64,000 nt of DNA. Source: Rhodococcus sp. 06-462-5. GTDB lineage: Bacteria; Actinomycetota; Actinomycetes; Mycobacteriales; Mycobacteriaceae. Location: NCBI RefSeq assembly GCF_002258315.1, contig NZ_NOYD01000005.1, positions 179,584-243,583 of the forward strand, given 5' to 3'. The notes under the pieces are model-generated. The model was not told where the DNA came from, made no database searches, and saw nothing but the letters and a program-made list of their open reading frames with translations. Positions within the stretch are counted from its first letter, which is position 1. The number at the start of each line of letters is the position of its first letter. A program made the position numbers and the translations under genes. Positions 1 through 9,991 of this stretch are shown piece after piece.

Positions 1-15
1 GACGGGGCGTCGAAC

Positions 16-471
16 ATGGACCGATTCCCATCGGTGTCGGTACGTGCGCCGGAAGTACCGGACGGTGTCAGTACTGTCCTCGACCGATTCCGTCCGCTCA
101 GCTATCCCCCGATCGCGGGTCATCCCCACCCGGCCAGCGAACCCGAGAAGCGTCTGGCTCGCGCGCTCGACGCCCACGACTGGGCCACCGGGCGTGAGCA
201 CAACCGCTCGATCCGACTCGGCGAGCTGACGCGTCCGTTCACCGTCGACGTACTGTGGCGCATCGAGAAGGTCGTGGTGGAGATCGACGGCAACGAGCAT
301 CGAGCCGTCGACCGTTTCGCCGAGGACCGCGTCCGTGACAACCAGCTGCAGATGCACGGCTACATGGTGTTGCGCTTCACCAATGCTCAGGTGATCGACG
401 ATCCGCAACGTGCGGTCGCTACCATCCGCGAGGCAGTATCGAGAAGACGATCGAAGGGGGATCCTCGATGA
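16..471 (+). CDS. DUF559 / Vsr-like endonuclease-fold protein (possibly 5'-truncated)
   Basis: This 151-residue protein has the layout of the DUF559 (very-short-patch-repair-like, PD-(D/E)XK) nuclease family. Seen directly: an SEPEKRLARAL helix with Glu44, then FTVD (Asp78), VVVEIDG (Glu89, Asp91), NEHR, and the C-terminal RDNQLQMHGYMVLRF strand-helix-strand typical of DUF559. The acidic residues on neighbouring strands are the likely metal-binding site, so DNA cleavage or nicking is a family-based inference. The reading frame is open to the left edge of the window, so the ATG at 16 may be internal and an N-terminal domain may be missing. Its stop overlaps the next start by ATGA (468-471), so it is translationally coupled to the winged-helix protein and the large ATPase that follow. 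Confidence 0.7.
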   Translation: MDRFPSVSVRAPEVPDGVSTVLDRFRPLSYPPIAGHPHPASEPEKRLARALDAHDWATGREHNRSIRLGELTRPFTVDVLWRIEKVVVEIDGNEHRAVDRFAEDRVRDNQLQMHGYMVLRFTNAQVIDDPQRAVATIREAVSRRRSKGDPR

Positions 472-1112
472 GTACCGAAGACCTGAACGGGACCGAAGCA
501 GCGGTGCTGCTCGTCCTGATGGCCGAGGCTAGTCCGGTCAAGAACTCCGAACTCCGAGCGATGGGTCCCGAGCTCGCGAAGCCGTCCCGCGACAAGCTGA
601 AGAGCGCCGGTCTCATCGAGGTGAATTCGTCGGTGCGCCCGATGACACTCGAACTCACCGACAAGGGGTGGCGGATCTGCGGCGAACTCATCGGCGGTGA
701 ACCACCGGCTCGATCGACCGGCGCAGGAAAGGCCATGTTCACGGTGTTGGCGGGGTTGCGTCGGTGGCTCGATCGCACCGACAGCCGCCCGGCGGACGTG
801 TTCTCGCCGCGAACAGATGAGCCTGCGCCCGTCGCGAAGACCGACGCGACAGTCGACATCGAAGCCTCGATTCGCGCGGCCTATGCCCGGCTCGCCCGCG
901 AACCCGGCAGCACCGTTCGGCTGTCCAGGCTGCGAAACGAGTTGCGCGACATACCCCGAAGCGATCTGGACGACGCCCTCGCGCGTCTGCGTCGCGCCGC
1001 GGACGTCTCGTTGATACCCGAGGAAAATCAGAAGACGCTGACCGAGGAGGAACGTGCCGCGGCCGTTGTCGTCGGAAATCAGCAGAACCACCTTCTCTCG
1101 ATCGAACCATGA
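468..1112 (+). CDS. Winged-helix-like protein of a nuclease/ATPase operon
   Basis: I do not recognise a named family for this 214-residue protein. The first ~75 residues (helix, helix, then SRDKLKSAGLIEVNSSVRPMTLELTDKGW) read like a MarR/PadR-type winged helix with a beta wing, so DNA or protein binding is plausible. A variable, charged linker (about 80-125) follows. The C-terminal third (about 127-200: IEASIRAAYARLAREPGSTV then RLSRLRNELRDIPRSDLDDALARL) looks like a second small helical winged-helix unit. The gene is coupled at both ends by ATGA overlaps (468-471 and 1109-1112), which implies stoichiometric production with the nuclease and the ATPase. No catalytic motif is visible. A role as adaptor or specificity subunit is inference. 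Confidence 0.6.
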   Translation: MSTEDLNGTEAAVLLVLMAEASPVKNSELRAMGPELAKPSRDKLKSAGLIEVNSSVRPMTLELTDKGWRICGELIGGEPPARSTGAGKAMFTVLAGLRRWLDRTDSRPADVFSPRTDEPAPVAKTDATVDIEASIRAAYARLAREPGSTVRLSRLRNELRDIPRSDLDDALARLRRAADVSLIPEENQKTLTEEERAAAVVVGNQQNHLLSIEP

Positions 1113-4100
1113 TGGGCGTTGAGTCGACGATGACGGACAACGAGCAGATCCGAGCTCTCGAATCGGTGCGGCTGAGCTGGGCACCGACACCCGACGACGT
1201 GTGGCGTTCCCAGTCGAACGTGCACGTACCGGGGATGCACGAACGTGTGTTCCTCGAGGTGATGAATGCATACGACGACGCGGACGCCTCGGACGACGCC
1301 AGCCCGCTCGGCGTCGTCGTGCGCGGCCCGGCCGGTTCGGGCAAGACGCACCTGCTCGGCCAGGTACGCGAAGAAGTGCAGCTCAAGGGCGGCTACTTCT
1401 TCCTGATCAGGTTGCTCGACGCCGCCGGATTCTGGCGCTCGACGCTGATGGGGATGCTCGACGACCTGATGCGTCCGTCCGGCCGCGGATCGGACAGCCA
1501 GCTCGGCCTGTTGCTTCGACGGCTCTGCGAGATCGGCGACATCGCCGAGGATCAGCGCGCAAAGATCATGGGCGAGAGCATGATCGACGCGGATACGCTC
1601 GACGATTTCGTCACTGCGGTGTACAAGGTTCACCCGCGCCATCGACGGACGTCGCAGCACACGCTGCGCGCGCTCGTGCTGTCCATCGCCCCCGATTCGG
1701 CCGTTCAGGATCTGGGCGACGCGTACCTGCAGTCGATCGACGACGTCGATCCCGACGAGTTCTCGACCTGGGGCATCCGCCGGGCCGAGCTCGGCCATCA
1801 GGGCATTGCCGAGAACATCTCGCGTCTGCTCGCGATCACCGGTCCGACGATTCTCGCGATCGACCAGATCGACACGCTCGTAGCGCAGTCTCGTACCGGA
1901 TCGGATCAGGAGTTCGCCGACGCGCAGGAAGACAAGGTCGTCGAACAGCTCGCACACGGCTTGATGTCGCTGCGCGAGACCCTCCCCCGTACTGCGTCGG
2001 TGCTCTCCGCGCTGTCGAGCGCCTGGGAACTGATCGCCGCACGGGGGGTCGCCCCCATGCGAGACCGTTTCCGAGTCACTCAGTCGCTCAAGCCGATTCC
2101 GTCGTCGGACATCGGACGCCTGCTTCTCGGACGACGTCTGGCGGCGTGCTTCCTCGAAGCCGGGTTCATCCCTCCGCACCCCACGTGGCCGGTTGCGCCC
2201 GACGCGTTCGAGCAGGCCCCGGATTTCACTCCGCGCCAGCTTCTCATCGCCGTCGATCGGCACATCAGGCACTGCCTCGACACCGGGGTCGCGTCGGAGT
2301 TGGAGAGCTTCACCGACAGCTCCGGTCCGACCGATGCGCCCGACCTGCCCAAGGCGCGGGTCAACGAACTCGACATGCTCGACGATCGGTACAAGCAACT
2401 TCGTGAACGGGTCGACGTCTCCGTCCCGTTGCGACCCGACAGCGAGGACTCGATCGTTCCCGCTCTGCTGTCCGCGGGTCTGACGGCGTGGATTCACGAG
2501 CATCAGTCGTCCGACGACAGCCTGGCTCAGGATCCGCCCCCGAGCGGCAAGCCTGCACTGCACGCCCGGCTGCGCCACACCGTCGACACCGACACCGACG
2601 ACGAGGAGCACTGGTGCTTCCGCGCGGTCACGTCCGGCAATGCGCGCGCCGCGCTGGCCAGAGTCGAGCGTGCCGTAACCACGGCTGGACTGCGCGTGGA
2701 TATGCCGAAGCGGCGACTGATTCTGATCAGGAACGACCCGTGGCCCAACGGAGCGAAAACCGAGCAGACGATCGCGGCCCTGCGCCGCGCCGGGGGCATC
2801 GTGATGCCCCTCGGCGACGAGGACCGCCGGGCGCTGGCGGCGTTGTCGATCCTGCTGGCCGAGAACTCCCCCGCACTGACGTCCTGGTTGCTCGCACGCA
2901 AGCCGGCACACGATGTCGAACTCTTCGGGGCGGTGCTGCCCGCTGTGAGTGTCGTCGACGACGACACCGCCCTGATCGAAGCCGAGACACCGAGCGTTGC
3001 AGCGCAGCCCGCGGTGTCGCGCCGGCCCTCCATCGTGATCGGTGCCGAACTCAGCACCGGCGCGGACGTCGCCGTTCCACTCGAAGCGCTGCGCAAGCAC
3101 ACGGCGATCTTCGCGGGATCCGGTTCGGGCAAGACGGTTCTGATCCGCCGGCTGGTGGAAGAGTGTGCCCTGCAGGGCGTTTCGGCGATCGTCCTGGACG
3201 TCAACAACGACCTGGCTCGGCTCGGTACCGCCTGGCCCGAGGACGAGAGGACCTGGCCACCGGGTGACGAGGCCAAGGCAACGGCGTACCTGCGCGACAC
3301 CGACGTCGTGGTGTGGACGCCGCGCAAGTCCGCCGGTCGGCCACTCAGCTTCCAGCCGCTTCCCGACTTCGCCAGCGTCGTCGGCGACGCGGACGAGTTC
3401 GAGTCCTCGGTCGAGTCCGCCTTGGCATCGCTCGAACCGGCCGCGGGTGTCCTCGGCACGTCCCAGAAGGCCAAACACGGTCGAGCAGTACTGAAGTCGG
3501 CCCTCGATCAGTTCGGTCGCCGTTCTCGGGGCGGGGATCTGTCGGACTTCATCGACCTATTGGAAGAATTCCCCGAGGACGCGAGCGAGATGCGCGATGC
3601 GGTGCGGATCGCCGCCGGACTGGCCGAGAATCTCAAGGCCGCCGCCGCGAACGATCCGATGTTCGCAGGAGCGGGCACGCCGGTCGACCCCGCTGTCCTG
3701 CTGACGCCTGCCGAGGGCAAGAAAGCCCGGGTATCGGTGATCAACCTCGCGGGGCTGACCACCGACGAGCAGAAGCAGAGCTTCGTCAATCAACTCCAGA
3801 TGGGGCTGTTCGCCTGGATCAAGAAGAACCCGGCGGGCGACCGGCCACTCGGAGGACTGTTCGTCATGGACGAGGCACAGAATTTCGCACCGTCCGACCG
3901 GAGCACTGCGGCAACCCACAGCACCCTGGCCCTGGCGTCGCAGGCGCGAAAGTACGGACTGGGACTGGTGTTCGCCACACAATCGCCGAAGGGACTGCAC
4001 AACCGCATCGCCGGCAATGCGTCCACGCAGTTCTACGGCCTGCTCAACAGTCCATCGCAGGTCGAGGCGGCCAAGGAGATGGCGCGGGTGAAGGGTGGTT

Positions 4101-4252
4101 CGGTTCCCGACGTCGGACGCCTGCCCGCCGGTCAGTTCTACGCGGCGGTGGAGGGCGCAGAATTCCGACGCACCGCCACTCCCCTGTGCCTGTCCTACCA
4201 TCCGAAGAGTCCGCCGACCGAAGAAGAAGTCATCGAACTCGCACGTTCCTGA
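1109..4252 (+). CDS. Large two-P-loop ATPase with HerA/FtsK-like C-terminal half
   Basis: This 1047-residue protein carries two NTPase units. The N-terminal unit is AAA-like: Walker A GPAGSGKT at residues 73-80 and a Walker B-like ILAIDQID near residue 250. The C-terminal unit has Walker A GSGSGKT near 671-677, followed by a 'VLDVNNDLARL' strand and a Walker B LFVMDEAQNFAP near 915-925. It then has SQARKYGLGLVFATQSP (sensor region) and NASTQFYGLLNS, all typical of HerA/DUF87 DNA-pumping ATPases. The start ATG overlaps the upstream stop (ATGA). Family knowledge links HerA-like ATPases with nucleases in DNA end processing and in several antiphage systems. Here the nuclease partner would be the DUF559 protein two genes upstream. 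The function (defence, repair or conjugation-like translocation) is not shown by the sequence. Confidence 0.75.
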   Translation: MMGVESTMTDNEQIRALESVRLSWAPTPDDVWRSQSNVHVPGMHERVFLEVMNAYDDADASDDASPLGVVVRGPAGSGKTHLLGQVREEVQLKGGYFFLIRLLDAAGFWRSTLMGMLDDLMRPSGRGSDSQLGLLLRRLCEIGDIAEDQRAKIMGESMIDADTLDDFVTAVYKVHPRHRRTSQHTLRALVLSIAPDSAVQDLGDAYLQSIDDVDPDEFSTWGIRRAELGHQGIAENISRLLAITGPTILAIDQIDTLVAQSRTGSDQEFADAQEDKVVEQLAHGLMSLRETLPRTASVLSALSSAWELIAARGVAPMRDRFRVTQSLKPIPSSDIGRLLLGRRLAACFLEAGFIPPHPTWPVAPDAFEQAPDFTPRQLLIAVDRHIRHCLDTGVASELESFTDSSGPTDAPDLPKARVNELDMLDDRYKQLRERVDVSVPLRPDSEDSIVPALLSAGLTAWIHEHQSSDDSLAQDPPPSGKPALHARLRHTVDTDTDDEEHWCFRAVTSGNARAALARVERAVTTAGLRVDMPKRRLILIRNDPWPNGAKTEQTIAALRRAGGIVMPLGDEDRRALAALSILLAENSPALTSWLLARKPAHDVELFGAVLPAVSVVDDDTALIEAETPSVAAQPAVSRRPSIVIGAELSTGADVAVPLEALRKHTAIFAGSGSGKTVLIRRLVEECALQGVSAIVLDVNNDLARLGTAWPEDERTWPPGDEAKATAYLRDTDVVVWTPRKSAGRPLSFQPLPDFASVVGDADEFESSVESALASLEPAAGVLGTSQKAKHGRAVLKSALDQFGRRSRGGDLSDFIDLLEEFPEDASEMRDAVRIAAGLAENLKAAAANDPMFAGAGTPVDPAVLLTPAEGKKARVSVINLAGLTTDEQKQSFVNQLQMGLFAWIKKNPAGDRPLGGLFVMDEAQNFAPSDRSTAATHSTLALASQARKYGLGLVFATQSPKGLHNRIAGNASTQFYGLLNSPSQVEAAKEMARVKGGSVPDVGRLPAGQFYAAVEGAEFRRTATPLCLSYHPKSPPTEEEVIELARS

Positions 4253-4285
4253 CGGCGGGCGCCCAACACTGGCACACTGGATTCG

Positions 4286-5608
4286 ATGAAAAACCTCGCT
4301 CGCGGGGAGAACTGCCCCGCTCCGACCGGACCCCTGACGGTGACATTGGCCGCTTCGACCTCCGTCGACGTATCCGCGCTGCTGTTGGGGCCGGACGGAC
4401 GTGTGCGTTCGGACGCGGATCTGGTGTTCTACAACCAGTCGTCCGCGCCCGGCGTCGAGTATCGCCGTACGTCGAACGGCCACCTGCTGATGTTCGACGC
4501 CACCGCGGTACCCGCCGGTGTCGATACCGTGGCCGTGGCGGCGTCCCTCGACGGAACGGGACCCGCAACGTTCGCAGCCGCAGGCCCGACGGCGGTGACG
4601 GTCTCCGATGCGTCGGGCACGGCCCAGGTCGGATTCACTGCCGATGCGCTCGGCGACGAGAGCGCGCTGGTGTGTCTCGAGTTCTACCGGCGCGGCGAGC
4701 AGTGGAAGATCCGTGCCGTCGGCCAGGGTTACGCCGACGGTCTGGCCGGTTTGGCCACGGCGTTCGGTATCAGTGTCGAGCACGACGAGCCGACGCCCGA
4801 CACTCCGAACGAACCATCCGCGGACGTCATCGCGCCACCCGTGAATTCACCTGTCCATCAAGGAGTTCTGGCCATGAGAAGTGAACTGTTCGCGCCCGCC
4901 CACGCCGAGGTTCCCGGTTCGGGTATCCAGAAGCAGGGCAGCAAGATGTGCCGCATCGGGATGAACGGCGACGTGATGGCCCGGGCCGGTTCGATGGTGG
5001 CGTATCAGGGCAATCTGCAGTTCGAGGCGAAGGGGTCCGGCGGGATCGGCCGGGCTCTGAAACAGGCGCTCTCGGGCGAGGGTGTCCCCCTGATGAAGGT
5101 CACCGGCCAGGGCGACCTCTTCCTCGCCAACGCCGCTCAGGACGTTCATCTCATCGACCTGGACGGCACTGACGGGTTGACCATCAACGGTGCCAACGTG
5201 CTGGCCTTCGAGAGCTCACTGAGCTACGACATCAAGCGTGTGCAGGGTGCCGCGGCAGGCGGCAACGCGGGCTTCTTCAACTGTGTGTTCACCGGGCGTG
5301 GGCGGATCGCCATCACCACGGACGGAGTGCCGGTGGTGCTGAACGTCGATCAGCCGACGTTCGCCGATCCGCAGGCTGCGGTCGCGTGGTCGTCCTCCTT
5401 GCAGACGAGGGTCAAGAAGAACGATTCGTTCGGTCTCGGCACGCTGATCGGTCGAACGACCGGTGAGCGATTCACCCTCGAATTCTCCGGGCAGGGATTC
5501 GTGGTGGTTCAGCCATCGGAGCAGCCGCCGGGCGGCCTGGTCGGCGGCAGCGGCAGCGGGGAGCAGGCCGGAGTCGGCGGCGCGCTCGGCGGCTTGTTGG
5601 GCAGGTAG
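4286..5608 (+). CDS. TerD-domain / AIM24-domain fusion protein
   Basis: The protein is 440 residues long. Residues ~1-170 resemble the TerD/CABP1 tellurite-resistance fold: SVDVSALLLGPDGRVRSDADLVFYNQ, then a second strand-rich block ending LVCLEFYRRGEQWKIRAVGQGYADGLAGLA. In TerD proteins the acidic loops bind calcium. Residues ~190-410 resemble the AIM24 beta-prism family (GDVMARAGSMVAYQGNLQFE, GQGDLFLANAAQDVHLIDLD, FTLEFSGQGFVVVQP). The tail is a Gly-rich stretch ending at a final LLGR. No signal peptide or membrane span is visible, so it is probably cytoplasmic. It lies 33 bases after the ATPase stop and is followed by a strong terminator. TerD and AIM24 proteins are often envelope-stress associated; the precise role here is unknown. 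Confidence 0.75.
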   Translation: MKNLARGENCPAPTGPLTVTLAASTSVDVSALLLGPDGRVRSDADLVFYNQSSAPGVEYRRTSNGHLLMFDATAVPAGVDTVAVAASLDGTGPATFAAAGPTAVTVSDASGTAQVGFTADALGDESALVCLEFYRRGEQWKIRAVGQGYADGLAGLATAFGISVEHDEPTPDTPNEPSADVIAPPVNSPVHQGVLAMRSELFAPAHAEVPGSGIQKQGSKMCRIGMNGDVMARAGSMVAYQGNLQFEAKGSGGIGRALKQALSGEGVPLMKVTGQGDLFLANAAQDVHLIDLDGTDGLTINGANVLAFESSLSYDIKRVQGAAAGGNAGFFNCVFTGRGRIAITTDGVPVVLNVDQPTFADPQAAVAWSSSLQTRVKKNDSFGLGTLIGRTTGERFTLEFSGQGFVVVQPSEQPPGGLVGGSGSGEQAGVGGALGGLLGR

Positions 5609-5628
5609 GGCCCGCACACCGGAACGCA

Positions 5629-5661
5629 AAATGCCCGCTCCCAGAAAGGGAGCGGGCATTT
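5629..5661. terminator. Bidirectional intrinsic terminator between TerD-AIM24 and the S10 operon
   Basis: A perfect 12-bp stem, ATGCCCGCTCCC (5631-5642) and GGGAGCGGGCAT (5648-5659), closes a 5-base AGAAA loop. It is extended by two A:T pairs and flanked by A-rich and T-rich ends. It lies in the 64-base gap between two convergent genes, the + strand TerD-AIM24 gene and rpsQ on the - strand, so it can end transcription from both sides. Confidence 0.85.
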
Positions 5662-5672
5662 GTGTGCAGGTA

Positions 5673-5951
5673 CTACTTGGCCTTTTCGAGAACCTCGACC
5701 AGTCGCCAGTGCTTCGTGGCGGACAGCGGGCGGGTCTCCATGAGCTGAACGCGATCGCCTACGCCGGCGTCGCCCTTCTCGTCATGTGCCTTGACCTTGG
5801 TGGTACGACGGATGATCTTGCTGTAGAGGGGGTGCTTGACCCTGTCCTCGAGCTCGACCACGATCGTCTTCTCCATTTTGTCGGATACGACGTAGCCGAT
5901 CCGGACCTTACGGTTGTTGCGCTCTTCAGTCACAGTCTTTTCCTCGCTCAT
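5673..5951 (-). CDS. rpsQ: 30S ribosomal protein S17
   Basis: S17 is a primary 16S rRNA-binding protein of the small subunit (OB fold). The 92-residue sequence contains the family hallmarks [40 protein letters not shown] and [28 protein letters not shown]. It is the last gene of the S10 operon, as in the classical order, and its stop lies 12 bases from the terminator hairpin. The ATG overlaps the rpmC stop by four bases (ATGA), which indicates coupled translation. The short acidic N-terminal extension ([12 protein letters not shown]) is usual in Mycobacteriales. Confidence 0.98.
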   Translation of the reverse strand: MSEEKTVTEERNNRKVRIGYVVSDKMEKTIVVELEDRVKHPLYSKIIRRTTKVKAHDEKGDAGVGDRVQLMETRPLSATKHWRLVEVLEKAK

Positions 5952-6193
5952 GCCGCGTCACCTGCAGTGTCCTCGGAAGGACCAGATGCCAAGCCGAGCT
6001 CACGCTCGCGCAGGACGGTGTAGATGCGCGCGATCTCGTGACGGACGGTGCGCAGTCGACGGTTGTTGTCCAACTGGCCGGTAGCCATCTGGAAACGAAG
6101 GTTGAACAGCTCTTCCTTCGACTCACGCAGCTTGGTGACCAGCTCTTCACCGGTGAGCTCGCGGAGCTCTGCGGCTGGGGTTCCGGTAGCCAT
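5948..6193 (-). CDS. rpmC: 50S ribosomal protein L29
   Basis: L29 is a small helical-hairpin protein near the peptide exit tunnel on 23S rRNA, where trigger factor and SRP dock. The 81-residue protein shows the family core [40 protein letters not shown] and [18 protein letters not shown]. The C-terminal extension ([16 protein letters not shown]) is common in high-GC actinobacteria. It overlaps the rplP stop by one base (TGATG) and rpsQ by four bases, consistent with one polycistronic message. Confidence 0.97.
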   Translation of the reverse strand: MATGTPAAELRELTGEELVTKLRESKEELFNLRFQMATGQLDNNRRLRTVRHEIARIYTVLRERELGLASGPSEDTAGDAA

Positions 6194-6609
6194 CAGAACT
6201 GCTCCTCCCTGGTGATGATGCGTGCCTTGATGGGCAGCTTGTGGATGGCGCGAGTCAGTGCCTCACGCGCGATGGTCTCGTCGGGGTACGACAGCTCGAA
6301 GAGCACACGACCCGGCTTGACGTTCGCGATCCACCACTCGGGCGAACCCTTACCGGAACCCATGCGGGTCTCGGCAGGCTTCTTGGTGAGCGGGCGGTCC
6401 GGGAAGATGTTGATCCAGACCTTGCCGCCACGCTTGATGTGGCGAGTGATCGCGATACGAGCGGACTCGATCTGGCGGTTGGTGATGTAGGCGGGCTCGA
6501 GAGCCTGGATGCCGTAGTCACCGAATGTCACCTGAGTTCCGCCCTTGGCGGCACCCGAACGCTTCGGGTGGTGCTGCTTGCGGTGCTTGACCCGGCGGGG
6601 GATCAACAT
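6193..6609 (-). CDS. rplP: 50S ribosomal protein L16
   Basis: L16 binds 23S rRNA beside the peptidyl transferase centre and helps position tRNA in the A site. The 138-residue product is the expected length. It begins [20 protein letters not shown], continues with [20 protein letters not shown] and [20 protein letters not shown], and contains the conserved [25 protein letters not shown] region. It starts four bases after the rpsC stop and runs into rpmC with a one-base overlap. Confidence 0.98.
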   Translation of the reverse strand: MLIPRRVKHRKQHHPKRSGAAKGGTQVTFGDYGIQALEPAYITNRQIESARIAITRHIKRGGKVWINIFPDRPLTKKPAETRMGSGKGSPEWWIANVKPGRVLFELSYPDETIAREALTRAIHKLPIKARIITREEQF

Positions 6610-6612
6610 GCG

Positions 6613-7840
<1,228 letters not shown>

Positions 7841-7844
<4 letters not shown>

Positions 7845-8122
7845 CGCCTCTTCGCCTTCCGGTCGTCCTTGATGTGACCCTTGAACGTGCGGGTCGGTGC
7901 GAACTCCCCGAGCTTGTGGCCGACCATGGAGTCGGACACGAACACCGGTACGTGCTTGCGACCGTCGTGGACGGCGAAAGTGTGACCGATGAAGTCGGGC
8001 AGGATTGTCGATCGACGGGACCAGGTCTTGATGACCTGCTTGGTTCCCTTGTCGTTCTGGACGTCAACCTTCGCGAGGAGGTGATCGTCTACGAACGGGC
8101 CTTTCTTCAGGCTGCGTGGCAT
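7841..8122 (-). CDS. rpsS: 30S ribosomal protein S19
   Basis: S19 sits in the head of the small subunit and contacts S13 and the large subunit. I place the start at ATG 8122, giving 93 residues beginning [20 protein letters not shown], the invariant S19 N-terminus. The frame is open further upstream, but that part overlaps the end of rplB and has no conserved residues. Other conserved parts are [20 protein letters not shown] and [21 protein letters not shown]. The start lies 13 bases after the rplB stop, preceded by a GGAGGGAG ribosome-binding site. Confidence 0.97.
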
Positions 8123-8135
8123 TCTGAACTCCCTC

Positions 8136-8972
8136 CTAGCGCTTGTTCTTGCCGGTACGACGACGACGGACAATCAGCTTGTCGCTCGCCTTGTTCTTGC
8201 GGGTACGGCCTTCCGGCTGTCCCCAGGGGCTGACCGGGTGGCGTCCACCGGAGGTCTTGCCCTCGCCGCCACCGTGCGGGTGGTCGACCGGGTTCATCAC
8301 GACACCACGAACGGTCGGGCGCTTGCCCTTCCAGCGCATGCGGCCGGCCTTGCCCCAGTTGATGTTCGACTGCTCGGCGTTGCCGACCTCGCCGACGGTT
8401 GCGCGGCAGCGCACGTCGACGCGACGGATTTCACCGGACGGCATACGCAGCGTGGCGTAGGGGCCTTCCTTACCGAGGAGCTGGATGCTCGCTCCGGCGG
8501 AGCGAGCCATCTTCGCGCCACCACCCGGACGGAGCTCGACCGCGTGGATGGTCGTACCCGTCGGGATGTTGCGCAGGGGCAGGTTGTTGCCGGGCTTGAT
8601 GTCGGCGTTGGCACCCTGCTCGATCGGCGAGCCCTGGGCGATGCCCTTGGGTGCGACGATGTAGCGCTTCTCGCCGTCTGCGAAGTGCAGCAGTGCGATG
8701 TTCGCGGTGCGGTTGGGGTCGTACTCGATGTGAGCGACCTTGGCCGGCACGCCGTCCTTGTCGTTGCGGCGGAAATCGATGAGACGGTACGCACGCTTGT
8801 GACCGCCACCCTTGTGCCGGGTGGTGATGCGACCGTGTGCGTTACGTCCACCGCGACCGTGCAGCGGGCGGATCAGCGACTTCTCGGGGGTCGAACGCGT
8901 GATCTCAGCGAAATCGGAAACGCTGGAGCCACGACGGCCCGGGGTTGTCGGCTTGTATTTACGGATTGCCAT
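8136..8972 (-). CDS. rplB: 50S ribosomal protein L2
   Basis: L2 is a primary 23S rRNA-binding protein needed for subunit association and peptidyl transfer. The 278-residue length is standard. It begins [20 protein letters not shown], has the OB-fold and SH3-like barrels, and carries the highly conserved [20 protein letters not shown] near the C-terminus, including the histidine implicated in peptidyl transferase activity. It is separated from rplW by 39 bases, the widest gap inside the operon. Confidence 0.99.
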   Translation of the reverse strand: MAIRKYKPTTPGRRGSSVSDFAEITRSTPEKSLIRPLHGRGGRNAHGRITTRHKGGGHKRAYRLIDFRRNDKDGVPAKVAHIEYDPNRTANIALLHFADGEKRYIVAPKGIAQGSPIEQGANADIKPGNNLPLRNIPTGTTIHAVELRPGGGAKMARSAGASIQLLGKEGPYATLRMPSGEIRRVDVRCRATVGEVGNAEQSNINWGKAGRMRWKGKRPTVRGVVMNPVDHPHGGGEGKTSGGRHPVSPWGQPEGRTRKNKASDKLIVRRRRTGKNKR

Positions 8973-9011
8973 GAGTCTTCTCGTCCTCTATATCCGAAGA
9001 GTCCCAGTCGC

Positions 9012-9317
9012 TTACGCGACCGGACCTCCGAAGATCTCGATGGGCTTGCTGTCGGCGGAGAGCGTTACGAGCGCGCGCTTGGTGTCCTTGCGCTTGCCGT
9101 AACCGAACCGGGTCCGCTTACGCTTGCCCTGACGGTTCATCGTGTTGACGCTGGTCACGGTGACGTCGAAGATCTTCTCGACGGCAATCTTGATCTGCGT
9201 CTTGTTCGAGTCCGGGTGCACCAGGAACGTGTAGGTGCCTTCTTCGATCAGTCCGTAGGACTTCTCGGAGATGACCGGTGCCAGCAAGATGTCGCGGGGA
9301 TCGGCGATCGTGGTCAC
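9012..9317 (-). CDS. rplW: 50S ribosomal protein L23
   Basis: L23 surrounds the exit tunnel and is the docking point for trigger factor and SRP. The 101-residue protein contains [40 protein letters not shown] and [20 protein letters not shown], all diagnostic of L23. Its start overlaps the end of rplD by four bases, which suggests translational coupling. Confidence 0.98.
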   Translation of the reverse strand: MTTIADPRDILLAPVISEKSYGLIEEGTYTFLVHPDSNKTQIKIAVEKIFDVTVTSVNTMNRQGKRKRTRFGYGKRKDTKRALVTLSADSKPIEIFGGPVA

Positions 9318-9991
9318 TTGCTTGCCTCCTCGTTCTTTGCAGGCCCAGCGATGAAGGTGTTCAGCGCTTCCACGCTGAAAACGACATCATCGGCGTTGAG
9401 CACGTCGTAGGTGTTGAGCTGGTCGGGTGCAATGGGGTGCACGCCGTCCAGGTTCTGAACGCTCTTCCAGGCTGCGATGTCCTCGCGGCCGACGACGAGC
9501 AGGACCTTCTTGCGGTCCGAGATCTCGGCGAGGAACGTCTTCGCGCCCTTGGTGGACGGAACCTGTCCGGCAACCAGTTCGGTGATGACGTGCAGACGCT
9601 CGCTGCGGGCCCGATCGGAGAGGGCTCCGCGCAATGCGGCTGCCTTCATCTTCTTGGGGGTCCGCTGGCTGTAGTCGCGCGGCTGCGGTCCGTGGACCGT
9701 GCCACCGCCGACGAACTGAGGAGCGCGGGTCGAGCCCTGACGAGCGCGGCCGGTGCCCTTCTGCCGGTACGGCTTCTTGCCGCCGCCGCGAACCTCGCCA
9801 CGAGTCTTCGTGGAGTGGGTTCCCTGACGTGCAGCTGCCAGCTGTGCGATGACGACCTGGTGCAGCAGCGCGATGTTGGCCGGAGCGTCGAAGATCTCCG
9901 CGGGGAGATCGACGGTGCCGTTGGTCTTGCCGCCGGCTTCCTTGACATCGAGCGTCAGCTTGGTCTCGGTGTTCTTCTCGAGGCTGGTCAT
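9314..9991 (-). CDS. rplD: 50S ribosomal protein L4
   Basis: L4 has a globular domain on 23S rRNA and a long loop reaching the exit tunnel. In some bacteria it also represses the S10 operon. The 225-residue sequence has a [20 protein letters not shown] start of the fold and the tunnel loop [20 protein letters not shown] followed by [20 protein letters not shown]. It overlaps rplC by four bases upstream and rplW by four downstream. No autoregulatory leader structure could be confirmed by eye in the region before rpsJ. Confidence 0.98.
   Translation of the reverse strand: MTSLEKNTETKLTLDVKEAGGKTNGTVDLPAEIFDAPANIALLHQVVIAQLAAARQGTHSTKTRGEVRGGGKKPYRQKGTGRARQGSTRAPQFVGGGTVHGPQPRDYSQRTPKKMKAAALRGALSDRARSERLHVITELVAGQVPSTKGAKTFLAEISDRKKVLLVVGREDIAAWKSVQNLDGVHPIAPDQLNTYDVLNADDVVFSVEALNTFIAGPAKNEEASK

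Noticed and set aside
1079-3478. 799-codon - strand frame opposite the large ATPase
   Set aside because: The + strand frame has two complete Walker A/B sets and couples with its neighbours; the antisense frame has only low-complexity Arg/Gly/Val sequence.
8123-8173. Longer S19 starting at 8173
   Set aside because: The extra 17 residues overlap rplB and are not S19-like; the conserved [10 protein letters not shown] begins at 8122.
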